In this document: one piece after another, positions 36,851 through 45,819 of the stretch | How the letters are laid out: each line of letters begins with the position of its first letter | Numbering within the stretch: the stretch's first letter is position 1 | NCBI RefSeq assembly: GCF_006539885.1 | Contig: NZ_BJNW01000008.1 | Location: forward strand, 62,001-126,000 | Direction of reading: 5' to 3' | DNA length: 64,000 nucleotides | DNA from: Kocuria varians | Lineage (GTDB): Bacteria > Actinomycetota > Actinomycetes > Actinomycetales > Micrococcaceae | The notes under the pieces: generated by a model | The model's input: only the letters and a program-made list of their open reading frames with translations | What the model was told of the DNA's origin: nothing | Databases searched by the model: none | Translations under genes and position numbers: made by a program

Positions 36851-39472
36851 ATGGCCTCCCACCCCTTCGACCTGGACCGGATCGGCCGGGACCTGCCTTT
36901 CACGGCGTCGGTGCCGCGGCTGCGGGAGGCGCTGCGCGGCGGCGTCGCCGTGGTCCAGGCGCCACCCGGCACCGGCAAGACCACCGTGGTGCCGCCCGTC
37001 GTGGCGGACCTCGTGGCCGCGGGAGATGAGGCTGAGCCGAACGCGGGCCGCGTGGTCGTCGTCCAGCCCCGCCGGGTCGCAGCACGGGCCGCCGCGCGCC
37101 GACTTGCCGCGCTCACGGGAACCACGGCGGGCGACGTCGTCGGCTGGAGCGTGCGCGGTGAGCACCGGACGAGCGCGCGGACCCGCGTGGAGTTCGTGAC
37201 CCCCGGCATCATGCTGCGCCGCCTGCTGAGCGAACCCGAGCTGCCCGGCACGGCGGCGGTGGTGCTGGACGAGGTGCACGAGCGCGGCGTGGAGTCGGAC
37301 CTGCTCGTGGGGATGCTCGCGGAGCTGCGGCAGCTGCGCGAGGACCTGGTGCTGGTGGCGATGTCCGCGACCGTGGACGCCGCCCGGTTCGCCGCGCTGC
37401 TCGGCGGGGACGAGCCCGCGCCGGTCGTGGACTGCCCCTCCGCACTGCACCCGCTCGACGTCGTGTGGGAACCCGGGCCGCAGCGGCTCGACGAGCGCGG
37501 CGTCACCCCCGCGTTCCTCTCCCACGTGGCCCGCGTGACGGCCCGCGCCCACACCCGCGCGCTCGCCGAGGACCCCTCCGCGGACGCGCTCGTGTTCCTG
37601 CCCGGTGCCCGCGAGGTCGCCCGGGTCGCCGCGGAGCTGCGCGCCCCGGGCGTGGAGGTCCTCGAACTCCACGGACAGCTCCCGCCCCGCGAGCAGGACC
37701 GCGCGGTGGCCGGGCGCGCGCCGGGGGACCCGCCGCGCATCGTGGTGGGCACGTCCCTCGCGGAGTCCTCGCTGACGGTGTCCGGCGTGCGGCTCGTCGT
37801 GGACTCGGGGCTCGCGCGCCAGCCGCGCCGGGACGCCGGTCGGGGAATCTCCGGGCTTGTGACGGTCTCGGCGTCGAAGGCCTCCGCGGAGCAGCGGGCG
37901 GGCCGCGCGGCACGCCAGGGGCCGGGCACCGCCGTGCGCTGCTACGACGACGCCGCCTGGGGCGCCATGCCCGCCCACACCGTTCCCGAGGTGCGCACCG
38001 CGGACCTCACGGTCGCGTGCCTGGCGCTCGCCGTGTGGGGCTCACCCGGCGGGGACGGTCTCGCACTGCCGGACCCCCTGCCCCCGCGGGCGCGGGCGGA
38101 TGCCGAGGAGGTGCTGCGCGGGCTCGGCGCGACCGACGAGGGCGGCCGCGCCACCGAGCTCGGCCGCGTGCTGATGACGCTGCCCGTGGACCCGCGCTGG
38201 GGCCGCGCACTGCTGGACGGCTCCGACCTCGTGGGCTCGCGCCTCACGGCGCAGGTGCTGGCTGCCCTCTCTGACGCCCCGCGCATCCAGGGTGCCGACG
38301 TTCCCGCCCATCTCCGGGCCCTCCGCGGGGGCAAAGCGGGGGACGCCGCCCGATGGACGCGCGACGTCGCCCGGCTGGAACGGATGGTGGACGCACCGGG
38401 GACCTATGACGAGCAACGGGCGGTTGAAGCCGGCCCGCCCGAGGGAGCCGTGCCTGCCGAGTCGCGGGAGGGCGCCGTCGTCGCGCTCGCCCGGCCCGAG
38501 TGGATCGCGCGCCGCGTGGACGCGAGTGGTGACCAGTGGCTGCTGGCCTCCGGGACCCGCGCGGGCCTGGAGGCGGGCAGCCCGCTGCGCCACCACGAGT
38601 GGCTCGCCGTGGCGGAGCTCAGCCGTGCCGCGGGTCGCGCGGCCGCCGGGACCGGTGCCGTGATCCGGGCCGCCGCGCCGCTGGACGCGGACACCGCTCA
38701 GCTCACCGCCGGGACGCTCGCCCGCGAGGAGACGAGGGCGAGCTTCGCGAACGGCCGCGTGCTCACGCGCCGCGTGCGAGCGGTGGGCGCGATCGAGCTC
38801 TCGGCCACCCCGGTCACCGCGGACCCCGAGACCGGCGGCGCCGCGGTCCGGGACGCGCTCGTCCGGGACGGTCTGGACCTGCTGCCCTGGGACGACGCCG
38901 CACGCGCCCTGCGCGCCCGCCTCGCCCTGCTCCACCGCCACCTGGGCGAGCCCTGGCCCGCCGTGGACGACGCCGCCCTGGTCGCCTCCCTGGACACGTG
39001 GCTCGGCCCCGAGCTGCGGGACCTCGCCCGCGGCGCCTCCTTGCGCTCGATCCGCGTGGCGGACGCCCTGCGCCGGCTGCTGCCGTGGCCCGAGGCGGCG
39101 CGTCTCGACGAGCTCGTCCCGCACCGGTTGGCCGTCCCCAGCGGGAACACCGCTCGGATCGACTACCCACCGGTGTTCTCGGACGCAGAGCCCGAGCAGC
39201 CGCCCGTGGTGGCGGTGAAGCTGCAGGAGTGCTTCGGGTGGGCGGCGACCCCGCGCGTGGTGGACGGTCGCGTGCCCGTGCAGTTCCACCTGCTGTCCCC
39301 GGGCCGCGCGACGCTCGCCATCACGGACGACCTCGCCTCCTTCTGGTCCGGCCCGTACGCCCAGGTCCGCGCGGAGATGCGCGGGCGCTACCCCAAGCAC
39401 CCGTGGCCGGAGGACCCCTGGAACGCGGTGGCCACGGCGAAGACCTCGCGGGCGCTGCGCCGGGAGCGCTGA
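36851..39472 (+). CDS. hrpB: ATP-dependent helicase HrpB (DEAH family)
   Basis: 873 residues. Helicase motifs in order: Walker A APPGTGKTTVVPP (about 37-49), motif II LDEVHERGVESDLLVGML (about 138), motif III MSATVDAARF, motif V/VI region GTSLAESSLTVSGVR and SAEQRAGRAAR (about 340), then a helicase-associated domain and the HrpB C-terminal domain ending PKHPWPEDPWNAV, a family trademark. The bacterial role is poorly defined. ATG at 36851 lies six bases after TAGGGT (36839-36844), so the mRNA is probably leaderless. Three copies of the dispersed 11-mer occur inside, each encoding Asp-Asp-Ala. Confidence 0.94.
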   Translation: MASHPFDLDRIGRDLPFTASVPRLREALRGGVAVVQAPPGTGKTTVVPPVVADLVAAGDEAEPNAGRVVVVQPRRVAARAAARRLAALTGTTAGDVVGWSVRGEHRTSARTRVEFVTPGIMLRRLLSEPELPGTAAVVLDEVHERGVESDLLVGMLAELRQLREDLVLVAMSATVDAARFAALLGGDEPAPVVDCPSALHPLDVVWEPGPQRLDERGVTPAFLSHVARVTARAHTRALAEDPSADALVFLPGAREVARVAAELRAPGVEVLELHGQLPPREQDRAVAGRAPGDPPRIVVGTSLAESSLTVSGVRLVVDSGLARQPRRDAGRGISGLVTVSASKASAEQRAGRAARQGPGTAVRCYDDAAWGAMPAHTVPEVRTADLTVACLALAVWGSPGGDGLALPDPLPPRARADAEEVLRGLGATDEGGRATELGRVLMTLPVDPRWGRALLDGSDLVGSRLTAQVLAALSDAPRIQGADVPAHLRALRGGKAGDAARWTRDVARLERMVDAPGTYDEQRAVEAGPPEGAVPAESREGAVVALARPEWIARRVDASGDQWLLASGTRAGLEAGSPLRHHEWLAVAELSRAAGRAAAGTGAVIRAAAPLDADTAQLTAGTLAREETRASFANGRVLTRRVRAVGAIELSATPVTADPETGGAAVRDALVRDGLDLLPWDDAARALRARLALLHRHLGEPWPAVDDAALVASLDTWLGPELRDLARGASLRSIRVADALRRLLPWPEAARLDELVPHRLAVPSGNTARIDYPPVFSDAEPEQPPVVAVKLQECFGWAATPRVVDGRVPVQFHLLSPGRATLAITDDLASFWSGPYAQVRAEMRGRYPKHPWPEDPWNAVATAKTSRALRRER

Positions 39473-39807
39473 GGGGAGGCCCGTTTGAGTTGCCCCTGTG
39501 ACGTGCGTTACGGTGAAAGCACCGTTTCTGCCCGTGCGCGCCACCGAGCGCGCGGCAGCTCCACCCATCCACCTGATGACGTGGCGCCGCCGGGCACCAG
39601 ACTGGCGGCCGATCCCGCACCCACCGCTCCACCTCCGGGTGGGTCCGGCGCGTCGGCCGACCCGCGCCATCCCACCACTCGCGCACCACCCGGTGCGCCG
39701 CCGCACGCCCCGCCCGTGACACGCTGGGCCGAGCGGCCGTTGCCGGGACCGTGCCCGAGGACCGCGGGGGCGTGTCCGTTCTCAGACACAGATCGCGAAG
39801 TGAGACC
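39473..39807 (+). promoter_or_regulatory. 335-base intergenic region with promoter and long leader before the CitE-like gene
   Basis: TTGAGT (39485-39490), 18 bases and TACGGT (39509-39514) make a plausible promoter with a start near 39521, only about 50 bases after hrpB. This would leave a leader of about 285 bases. GGTG AAAG CACC (39513-39524) is a small hairpin at the start site. No gene or known riboswitch is recognised in the remainder, which is cytosine-rich. Confidence 0.4.
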
Positions 39808-40749
39808 ATGACCACGTTTGCCGACACCGAAGCCGACACGATGACCATCGACCCGACCGACATGCCCACCGTGGGCCCCGAGCTCGCCCGTTCGTGGCTG
39901 CTCGTCAACGGCTCCCACACCGAGCGCTTCGACGTCGCCGCGCAGAGTGCGGCGGACGCCGTGGTCCTGGACGTCGAGGACTCCGTGGCCCCGGCGGACA
40001 AGGCCCAGGCCCGGGAGAACGTCATCCAGTGGCTCGGCCGCCGCGGCGAGAACGGCCAGTACAACCGTGCCTGGGTCCGCATCAACGGCTTCGGCACGGC
40101 GTGGTGGGAGGACGACCTCCGCGCCCTGCGGGACGTCCCCGGCCTGGACGGCGTGATGCTCGCGATGACCGAGTCCCCGGAGCACGTGACCCGCACCGCG
40201 GAGATGCTGCGCGGCACCCGGATCGTCGCGCTCGTGGAGACCGCCCGCGGCGTGCAGAACCTGCAGGACATCGCCACGGCCCGCTCCACCTACCGCCTGG
40301 CGTTCGGGATCGGCGACTACCGCCGTGACACCGGTTTCGGCGAGAGCCCCACGGCGCTGGCCTACACACGCTCGCAGTTCACCATCGCCTCCCGCGCGGC
40401 GAACCTGCCCGGCCCCATCGACGGTCCGGCCGTGGGCGCCCTCGGTGCGAAGCTCGCGGAGGCCGCCGGCGTGACCCTGGAGTTCGGCATGACCGGCAAG
40501 CTCTGCCTCATGCCCGAGCAGACCGCCACGGTCAACGAGGGCCTCTCCCCGTCTCTGAACGAGCTGTCCTGGGCCACCGAGTTCCTGCAGGAGTTCGAGG
40601 CAGACGGCGGCCAGATCCGCAACGGCTCCGACCTCCCGCGCCTGGCGCGCGCCCGCAAGGTGCTGGGCCTGGCCACGGCGTTCGGCATGCGCCTGCCGGA
40701 GGGCTACGACATGCACTTCGAGGCCCCCACGGACACCTACCACTGCTGA
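39808..40749 (+). CDS. HpcH/HpaI aldolase / citrate lyase beta-like protein
   Basis: 313 residues of the CitE-like family. Arg and Glu/Asp ligands typical of magnesium-CoA thioester lyases are visible: SWLLVNGSHTERFD near the start, VVLDVEDSVAPADKAQAREN (about 53-72), WVRINGF, and LVETARGVQNL (about 146). Family members cleave or make malyl-, citryl- or citramalyl-CoA. No partner subunit is nearby, so the reaction stays open. ATG at 39808 begins MTTFADTEAD; a second ATG at 39841 is possible. Confidence 0.85.
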   Translation: MTTFADTEADTMTIDPTDMPTVGPELARSWLLVNGSHTERFDVAAQSAADAVVLDVEDSVAPADKAQARENVIQWLGRRGENGQYNRAWVRINGFGTAWWEDDLRALRDVPGLDGVMLAMTESPEHVTRTAEMLRGTRIVALVETARGVQNLQDIATARSTYRLAFGIGDYRRDTGFGESPTALAYTRSQFTIASRAANLPGPIDGPAVGALGAKLAEAAGVTLEFGMTGKLCLMPEQTATVNEGLSPSLNELSWATEFLQEFEADGGQIRNGSDLPRLARARKVLGLATAFGMRLPEGYDMHFEAPTDTYHC

Positions 40750-40780
40750 GTCCGCTCGTAGAACGAACGACGCCGCTCAG

Positions 40781-40825
40781 CACGAACGACGCCCCGCACC
40801 GGGAAGGTGCGGGGCGTCGTTCGTG
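40781..40825. terminator. Perfect 20-bp bidirectional terminator
   Basis: CACGAACGACGCCCCGCACC (40781-40800) and its exact reverse complement (40806-40825) surround a GGGAA loop. It lies between the convergent CitE-like gene and putP, 15 bases before the putP stop on the opposite strand. Confidence 0.9.
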
Positions 40826-40840
40826 TGAGGCAGAAACGGA

Positions 40841-42382
40841 TCAGACCGTCCCGGCGGGGGCGTCCCCGGCAGCGGCGGCCTTCGCCGCGGCGGCGGGATC
40901 GGCCTGCTCCGGGTGGCGCACGAGGCGGATGGTCTCGTCGAACTCGCGGTCGATCTCCGGGTCACCGCGGTAGGTGAGCAGGGACACGACGATCCCCACG
41001 ATCCCGCCCAGGAAGAAGCCGGGGATGAGCTCGTAGAGGTCGCTCCACGGGGTGAACTGCCAGGTGAACACCGTCACGGCACCCACGAGCATCGCGCTGA
41101 TGGCGCCCGCGTTGGTGAGCTTGCGCCAGAACAGGCTCATGAGCACCACGGGGCCGAACGCCGCGCCGAAGCCGGCCCACGCGAAGCCCACGAGGTCCAG
41201 GATCGTGGAGTTCTGCTCCCACGCGAGGGCCGCGGCGACGAGCGCCACGAGCAGCACGCCGGCGCGGCCGAGCCACACCTGCGCCTTGGGGGAGGGGCGG
41301 CGCTTCACGGCCAGGTTGTAGAGGTCCTCCACGAGTGCGGAGGACGAGACGATCAGCTGCGAGGAGATCGTGGACATGATGGCCGCGAGCACGGCGGCGA
41401 GCACCAGGCCGGCGACCAGCGGGTGGAAGAGCACCTGGGACATGTCCAGGAAGATGGCCTCCGGGTCCGTGGGCTCCTGGCCGGGGCGGTTGCCGTAGTA
41501 GGCGATGCCCACGAGCGCCGTGCCGATGGCGCCGAGCACCGTGAGGACCATCCAGCCGATGCCGATCCGGCGCCCGGCCTTCGCATCCGCCGGGGTGCGC
41601 AGCGCCATGAAGCGCACGATGATGTGCGGCTGGCCGAAGTAGCCCAGGCCCCACGCGAGCGAGGAGATGATGCCCACGGCGGTGCCGCCCGCGAACAGGG
41701 ACAGCGCGTTGGGCTTCACGTTCTCGATCTCGGTGATCATCTCACCGGGCCCGCCCACCAGGAAGATGCCCACGATCGGCACCATGAGCAGCGCGGCGAG
41801 CATCAGCAGGCCCTGGAAGAGGTCCGTGTAGGACGCCCCCAGGAAGCCGCCGAAGAACGTGTAGAGCACGGTCACGCCGGCCACCAGGAGCATGCCGGCC
41901 AGGTAGCTCGTGCCGAACGAGGACTGGAAGAACACGCCGCCGGCCACCATGCCGGAGGACACGTAGAACGTGAAGAACACCAGGATGATCAGCCCGGAGA
42001 TCACGCGCAGCATCCGGGTGCTGCCCTTGAGTCTGTTGTCCAGGAAGGAGGGGATGGTGATGGAGTTGTGGGAGACCTCCGTGTACGCGCGCAGCCGCGG
42101 CGCCACGATCTTCCAGTTCACCCACGCGCCGATGGTCAGTCCGATGGCGAGCCACGCCTCCACCAGGCCGGAGAGGTACACCGCGCCGGGCAGGCCCATG
42201 AGCAGCCACCCGGACATGTCCGAGGCACCGGCGGACAGCGCCGCCACACCGGGCTTGAGGTTGCGCCCGCCGAGCATGTAGTCGTCGAGGTTCTTGGTCT
42301 TGCTGTTGGCCCAGAGGCCGATGCAGATCATGGCGATGAAGTACGCCAGGATCGCAATGAGTTGGTACGCCTGATCGGACAT
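40841..42382 (-). CDS. putP: Sodium/proline symporter
   Basis: 513-residue SSS-family transporter with 13 hydrophobic helices. The sodium- and proline-binding helices are clear: the first with MICIGLWANSKTKNLDDYML, then GGRNLKPGVAALSAGASDMS and WLLMGLPGAVYLSG, and the sodium-solute symporter signature around FGQPHIIVRFMALR. The cytoplasmic tail is charged and ends Ala/Gly-rich. GGAAGGCACGTGC precedes the ATG. It stands alone and ends at a strong terminator. Confidence 0.95.
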   Translation of the reverse strand: MSDQAYQLIAILAYFIAMICIGLWANSKTKNLDDYMLGGRNLKPGVAALSAGASDMSGWLLMGLPGAVYLSGLVEAWLAIGLTIGAWVNWKIVAPRLRAYTEVSHNSITIPSFLDNRLKGSTRMLRVISGLIILVFFTFYVSSGMVAGGVFFQSSFGTSYLAGMLLVAGVTVLYTFFGGFLGASYTDLFQGLLMLAALLMVPIVGIFLVGGPGEMITEIENVKPNALSLFAGGTAVGIISSLAWGLGYFGQPHIIVRFMALRTPADAKAGRRIGIGWMVLTVLGAIGTALVGIAYYGNRPGQEPTDPEAIFLDMSQVLFHPLVAGLVLAAVLAAIMSTISSQLIVSSSALVEDLYNLAVKRRPSPKAQVWLGRAGVLLVALVAAALAWEQNSTILDLVGFAWAGFGAAFGPVVLMSLFWRKLTNAGAISAMLVGAVTVFTWQFTPWSDLYELIPGFFLGGIVGIVVSLLTYRGDPEIDREFDETIRLVRHPEQADPAAAAKAAAAGDAPAGTV

Positions 42383-42496
42383 GCACGTGCCTTCCGGTAC
42401 GGGATGGATGGACCGCGCTCACCGGGGTGGCATGTGCGCGGTCACCAGGAGGGGTGAGTGAGGCAACACCCCAAGATACCCGCTGTGAGAGGGCCG

Positions 42497-43453
42497 TCAC
42501 GCATCGTGTCGACGGCGCGGAGTCGGCCGCCCGAGCGGCGGCCACGGCGTGAAGACCGCCGGTTCGCGCGTCCAGCTCGCCGGGTCCCAGCGCTCGAGCA
42601 CGTCCGCCGCGCGGCGCACCGGGCGTTCGATCCCGAGAGACTCCCCCAGCCATGCCAGCACGTCCGGCGTCGAATACCCCAGCTCCCGCAGCTCGCGCAG
42701 GGTCACGGCACCGTCCCGCTTGGCGAGCCGGTCACCACCCGGACCGAGGACGAGCGGCACGTGCGCGTAGGACGGAGCCGCGTGACCCAGCAGCTGCGCG
42801 AGGTACGCCTGGCGGGGTGCGGAGGGGAGCAGGTCGTCCCCGCGCACCACCTGGTCCACGCCCTGCTCGGCGTCGTCCACGACCACGGCCAGGTTGTAGG
42901 CGGGGGTGCCGTCGTTGCGCACGAGCACCATGTCGTCCACGGCGCCGGTGCACGTCCCCGCCAGTTCGTCGGTCACGGTGAACTCGCGGGTCTGCGCCCG
43001 CAACCGGATGGCGGGCGGACGTTCGGCACGACGCCGCTCGCGCTGCGCCGCGCTCAGGTTCCGGCACGTGCCGGGGTAGGCCCCGGGGATGCCGTGCGGG
43101 GCGGACGACGCCGCGTGGATCTCCCTGCGCGTGCAGAAGCACTCATACGTCAGACCCGCGTCCGTGAGGGTTCGCACCCGGTCGAGGAACTCGGGGATGC
43201 GCGTGGACTGCAGGTCCACGGGCCCGTCCCAGTCCAGGCCGAGCTCCCGCAGGTCCTCGACGTTGCGCTCGGCCGCACCCTTCTTCACGCGGTCCAGGTC
43301 CTCCACGCGCAGCAGGAACCGGCGGCCGGTGGCACGTGCGAAACCCCACGCGGCCAGTGCCGTGCGCAGGTTGCCCAGGTGCAGGTCCCCGGAGGGCGAC
43401 GGCGCGAACCGCCCCGCCGGGGCGGGTGCGGTCTGGGGGCTGCGGGGGAACAC
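42497..43453 (-). CDS. gluQ: Glutamyl-Q tRNA(Asp) synthetase
   Basis: Truncated glutamyl-tRNA synthetase paralogue that loads glutamate onto queuosine in tRNA(Asp). 318 residues: class I signature GRFAPSPSGDLHLGNLRTAL (HLGN in place of HIGH), FLLRVEDLD, and the KRDGA (KMSKR-like) segment RLAKRDGAVTL near 250. No anticodon-binding domain is present, as expected. The zinc-binding region keeps CFCTRREI and a distal Cys in YPGTCRN. GTG at 43453 is favoured because TACTGT on the minus strand (43466-43461) lies seven bases upstream; a GTG at 43462 overlaps that hexamer. Confidence 0.92.
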   Translation of the reverse strand: MFPRSPQTAPAPAGRFAPSPSGDLHLGNLRTALAAWGFARATGRRFLLRVEDLDRVKKGAAERNVEDLRELGLDWDGPVDLQSTRIPEFLDRVRTLTDAGLTYECFCTRREIHAASSAPHGIPGAYPGTCRNLSAAQRERRRAERPPAIRLRAQTREFTVTDELAGTCTGAVDDMVLVRNDGTPAYNLAVVVDDAEQGVDQVVRGDDLLPSAPRQAYLAQLLGHAAPSYAHVPLVLGPGGDRLAKRDGAVTLRELRELGYSTPDVLAWLGESLGIERPVRRAADVLERWDPASWTREPAVFTPWPPLGRPTPRRRHDA

Positions 43454-43614
43454 GCGGCACACAGTAGCACCGGGCGCAGCGCCGCGGAGGCGCGCGTCGT
43501 CGTCGTTCTCGGGGCCCGTCCGCGCGGGAGGCAATGCGTCCCGCCGCAGGTCGGGGCGCCTGCCGTGCGGTGGAACGATGCGGGGGCGCCGGGGCCACCC
43601 GATAGAGTGGGCTC

Positions 43615-44514
43615 ATGGCACGCACCCAGGAGCTGCGCCGCGGCGTCTACGTGATCGGCACCGAGAACTGGAGACTGAACTCCGGTCTGGTGCTGGGCAC
43701 TCAGCGCGCCCTGGTGATCGACACGGGTGCCGGTCCGCGCCAGGGGCGGGAGATCCTGGCCGCCGTGCGGGACATTACGGACCTGCCGCTGACCGTGGTG
43801 AACACCCACGCGCACTACGACCACTACATGGGCAACGCCGTGTTCGCGCGCGCCGGGGCCACCGAGTTCTGGGCGCACAAGGCGTGCGCGAGTGCGATGG
43901 CGGAGGTCGGCGAGTTCCAGCGCAGCTTCGTGGGCACGCAGGAGCCGGAGATGGGCGACGCCACGGGCATCGACACCCAGCTCGTGCTGCCCACCAACAC
44001 GCTTCCGGGCAACGGCCGCCGGCCCTCGCTCACGCGCATCGACCTGGGTGAGCGCCCGGTCACCCTCTTCTTCCTGGGCCCCGGCCACACGGACAACGAC
44101 GTCTGCGTGGGCGTGCACGACGTCGTGTTCTGCGGCGACCTCGTGGAGGAGGGCGCGGACCCGAACTTCGAGGACGCCTACCCGCAGCGCTGGGTCGAGT
44201 CCCTGCGCGCCCTGGCCACCCTGGAGCGCTACATCGCGTTCGTCCCGGGTCACGGCACGCCGGTCACCGCGAACTTCGTGGCGCAGCAGGCGGACACCAT
44301 GGACCTGGCGGTGCACCGCGCGAAGGACGTGATCGCCTCCGGCGAGGGGCCGTCCACCGCCGCGATGTACCGCTTGCCGTATCAGGCCGGGGTCGCGCGG
44401 GTCTTCCTGGACCGCCTCGCGCTCATCGCAGCGGAGAGCGAAGCCGAGCTGCAACCGCGGCCCACCCCAGAGCTGCCGCAGCCGCAATCCCCAGGTACCC
44501 CGCCAGCAGGGTGA
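43615..44514 (+). CDS. Metallo-beta-lactamase-fold hydrolase
   Basis: 299 residues. The binuclear zinc motif NTHAHYDHYMGN (HxHxDH, about 62-73) and later ligands in GPGHTDNDVCVG (about 155), FCGDLVEEGADP and PGHGTP (about 223) are all intact, so it should be catalytic. Resembles the quinoprotein relay/flavin-free MBL-fold hydrolases; substrate unknown. ATG at 43615 is six bases after TAGAGT (43603-43608). Its last 92 bases overlap the 3' end of the convergent PAP2 gene, and the Pro/Gln-rich tail (about 280-299) is encoded there. Confidence 0.85.
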   Translation: MARTQELRRGVYVIGTENWRLNSGLVLGTQRALVIDTGAGPRQGREILAAVRDITDLPLTVVNTHAHYDHYMGNAVFARAGATEFWAHKACASAMAEVGEFQRSFVGTQEPEMGDATGIDTQLVLPTNTLPGNGRRPSLTRIDLGERPVTLFFLGPGHTDNDVCVGVHDVVFCGDLVEEGADPNFEDAYPQRWVESLRALATLERYIAFVPGHGTPVTANFVAQQADTMDLAVHRAKDVIASGEGPSTAAMYRLPYQAGVARVFLDRLALIAAESEAELQPRPTPELPQPQSPGTPPAG

Positions 44515-45595
44515 TCCGCCCCGCGAGCGTGCCGGCCACGGTCGGGTAGGGCCACCACACGGCGGCCGCGAGCAGCACCGCGCTGAGCACGAGAAGCATG
44601 ACGGCCGTGGCCACGCGGGGTCGCGCCGGGAACCACGGGCTGCCGTCCTCCACATCGCGCCGAACGCCCTGCTGCCAGGGCTCCGGCTGCCCGTTCACGG
44701 CGCCGTACGACGACGCCGCCCGCTCCCGTTCCTGCCACTGCCGCGCCTGCTGCTCCTGCGCCTGCCGCTCGTGGGCGGGCGGGACGAACGCGCTGTCCCC
44801 GCGGTCCTCGCGCCAGGAACGCTGCCGGCGGCGTCGGGAACGGTCCTCCCGGAGGCGCTGGATGTTCCCCGCCGCGGTGCCGCGCGCACCCCGCCCGGAG
44901 CGGGCTCGGGCGAGTCCGATCAGTCGCTCAGCCAGCGCGGCGAGCAGACCCCAGCCGCCCACGACGAGCAGCGCGGCGGCGGCGTCCGTGGGGCGGTGCC
45001 AGCCGTTGAGCACGGTGGTCATGCCCACGACAGCGGCCAGGAACGCACCCCAGCGCCCGGTCTTCGCACGGCGGTGGGCCGGTGCCACGAGCAGCAGCGC
45101 CATCAGCAGGGACGCCGCGGCGGTCGTGTGGCCGGAGGGGAACGAGTTGGAGGCGATCTGCTGGATCCCGAGGTCCGGCTTGTCCAGCACGCCGTGCTTA
45201 AGGAACTGCGTGGTGACGTTCGCAGCGAGCACCGCGCCCGTCGCGCACAGGGCGGCCGTCCAGCGCCGGTAGCGCACCGCCCACACGAGGGCCACGAGCC
45301 CGGCCACCACGGCCACGACCTCCGGCAGGTACTGCGAGACCACGAGCGCGAAGCCCGGGAAGTAGCCGGTGCGGTCCGCCTTGGCCTGGGCCAGCGCGAC
45401 CTCGTCCAGGGCCTGGCCCGTGACGGTCTGCAGGCCGCCGTGGGCGATGACGAGCACCAGGCCCCACAGCAGCGCGAGCACCACCAGGGTGCCCACCACG
45501 GAGCGCGCCCGCACGCGCGGTGCGGGAGCGCCGGACGGCGCAGCACCGACGGGGTGCTGGGCCGGGGGGCCAGGGGGGAAGGGAGCGTACGACAC
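44423..45595 (-). CDS. PAP2-superfamily membrane phosphatase
   Basis: 390 residues. The phosphatase motifs are present: TQFLKHGVLDKPD as a variant first motif, NSFPSGHTTAAA (second, about 150) and GWHRPTDAAAA (third, about 198), between membrane helices 3 to 6. Such enzymes dephosphorylate undecaprenyl diphosphate or phosphatidate outside the membrane. A Pro-rich N-terminus precedes helix 1. A charged linker of about 90 residues (about 230-310, Arg/Gln/Glu) follows the domain and leads to two extra C-terminal helices, a non-standard layout. The 3' end overlaps the facing hydrolase gene by 92 bases. Confidence 0.85.
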   Translation of the reverse strand: MSYAPFPPGPPAQHPVGAAPSGAPAPRVRARSVVGTLVVLALLWGLVLVIAHGGLQTVTGQALDEVALAQAKADRTGYFPGFALVVSQYLPEVVAVVAGLVALVWAVRYRRWTAALCATGAVLAANVTTQFLKHGVLDKPDLGIQQIASNSFPSGHTTAAASLLMALLLVAPAHRRAKTGRWGAFLAAVVGMTTVLNGWHRPTDAAAALLVVGGWGLLAALAERLIGLARARSGRGARGTAAGNIQRLREDRSRRRRQRSWREDRGDSAFVPPAHERQAQEQQARQWQERERAASSYGAVNGQPEPWQQGVRRDVEDGSPWFPARPRVATAVMLLVLSAVLLAAAVWWPYPTVAGTLAGRITLLAGYLGIAAAAALGWAAVAARLRSPLR

Positions 45596-45819
45596 GGAAG
45601 AACTACCTCACCGGATGACAGGGGGAGGCCCGCCTGGATCACGGGGGCCGTGCACCATGGTGGCACGTTCCGCTATGCCGTGGCTGTGAGGGCGGACGCG
45701 TCCGGGCTCCGGGGCCGACGCCGCCTGGCCGGGCCCGGCGCTCGAGCGGCCGCGGCGTCGACGTCGTGCCCCGCGGAGGCGGGCGGGGCGCCGTGGTGCG
45801 CGGGCGGCGTCGTCGTCCG

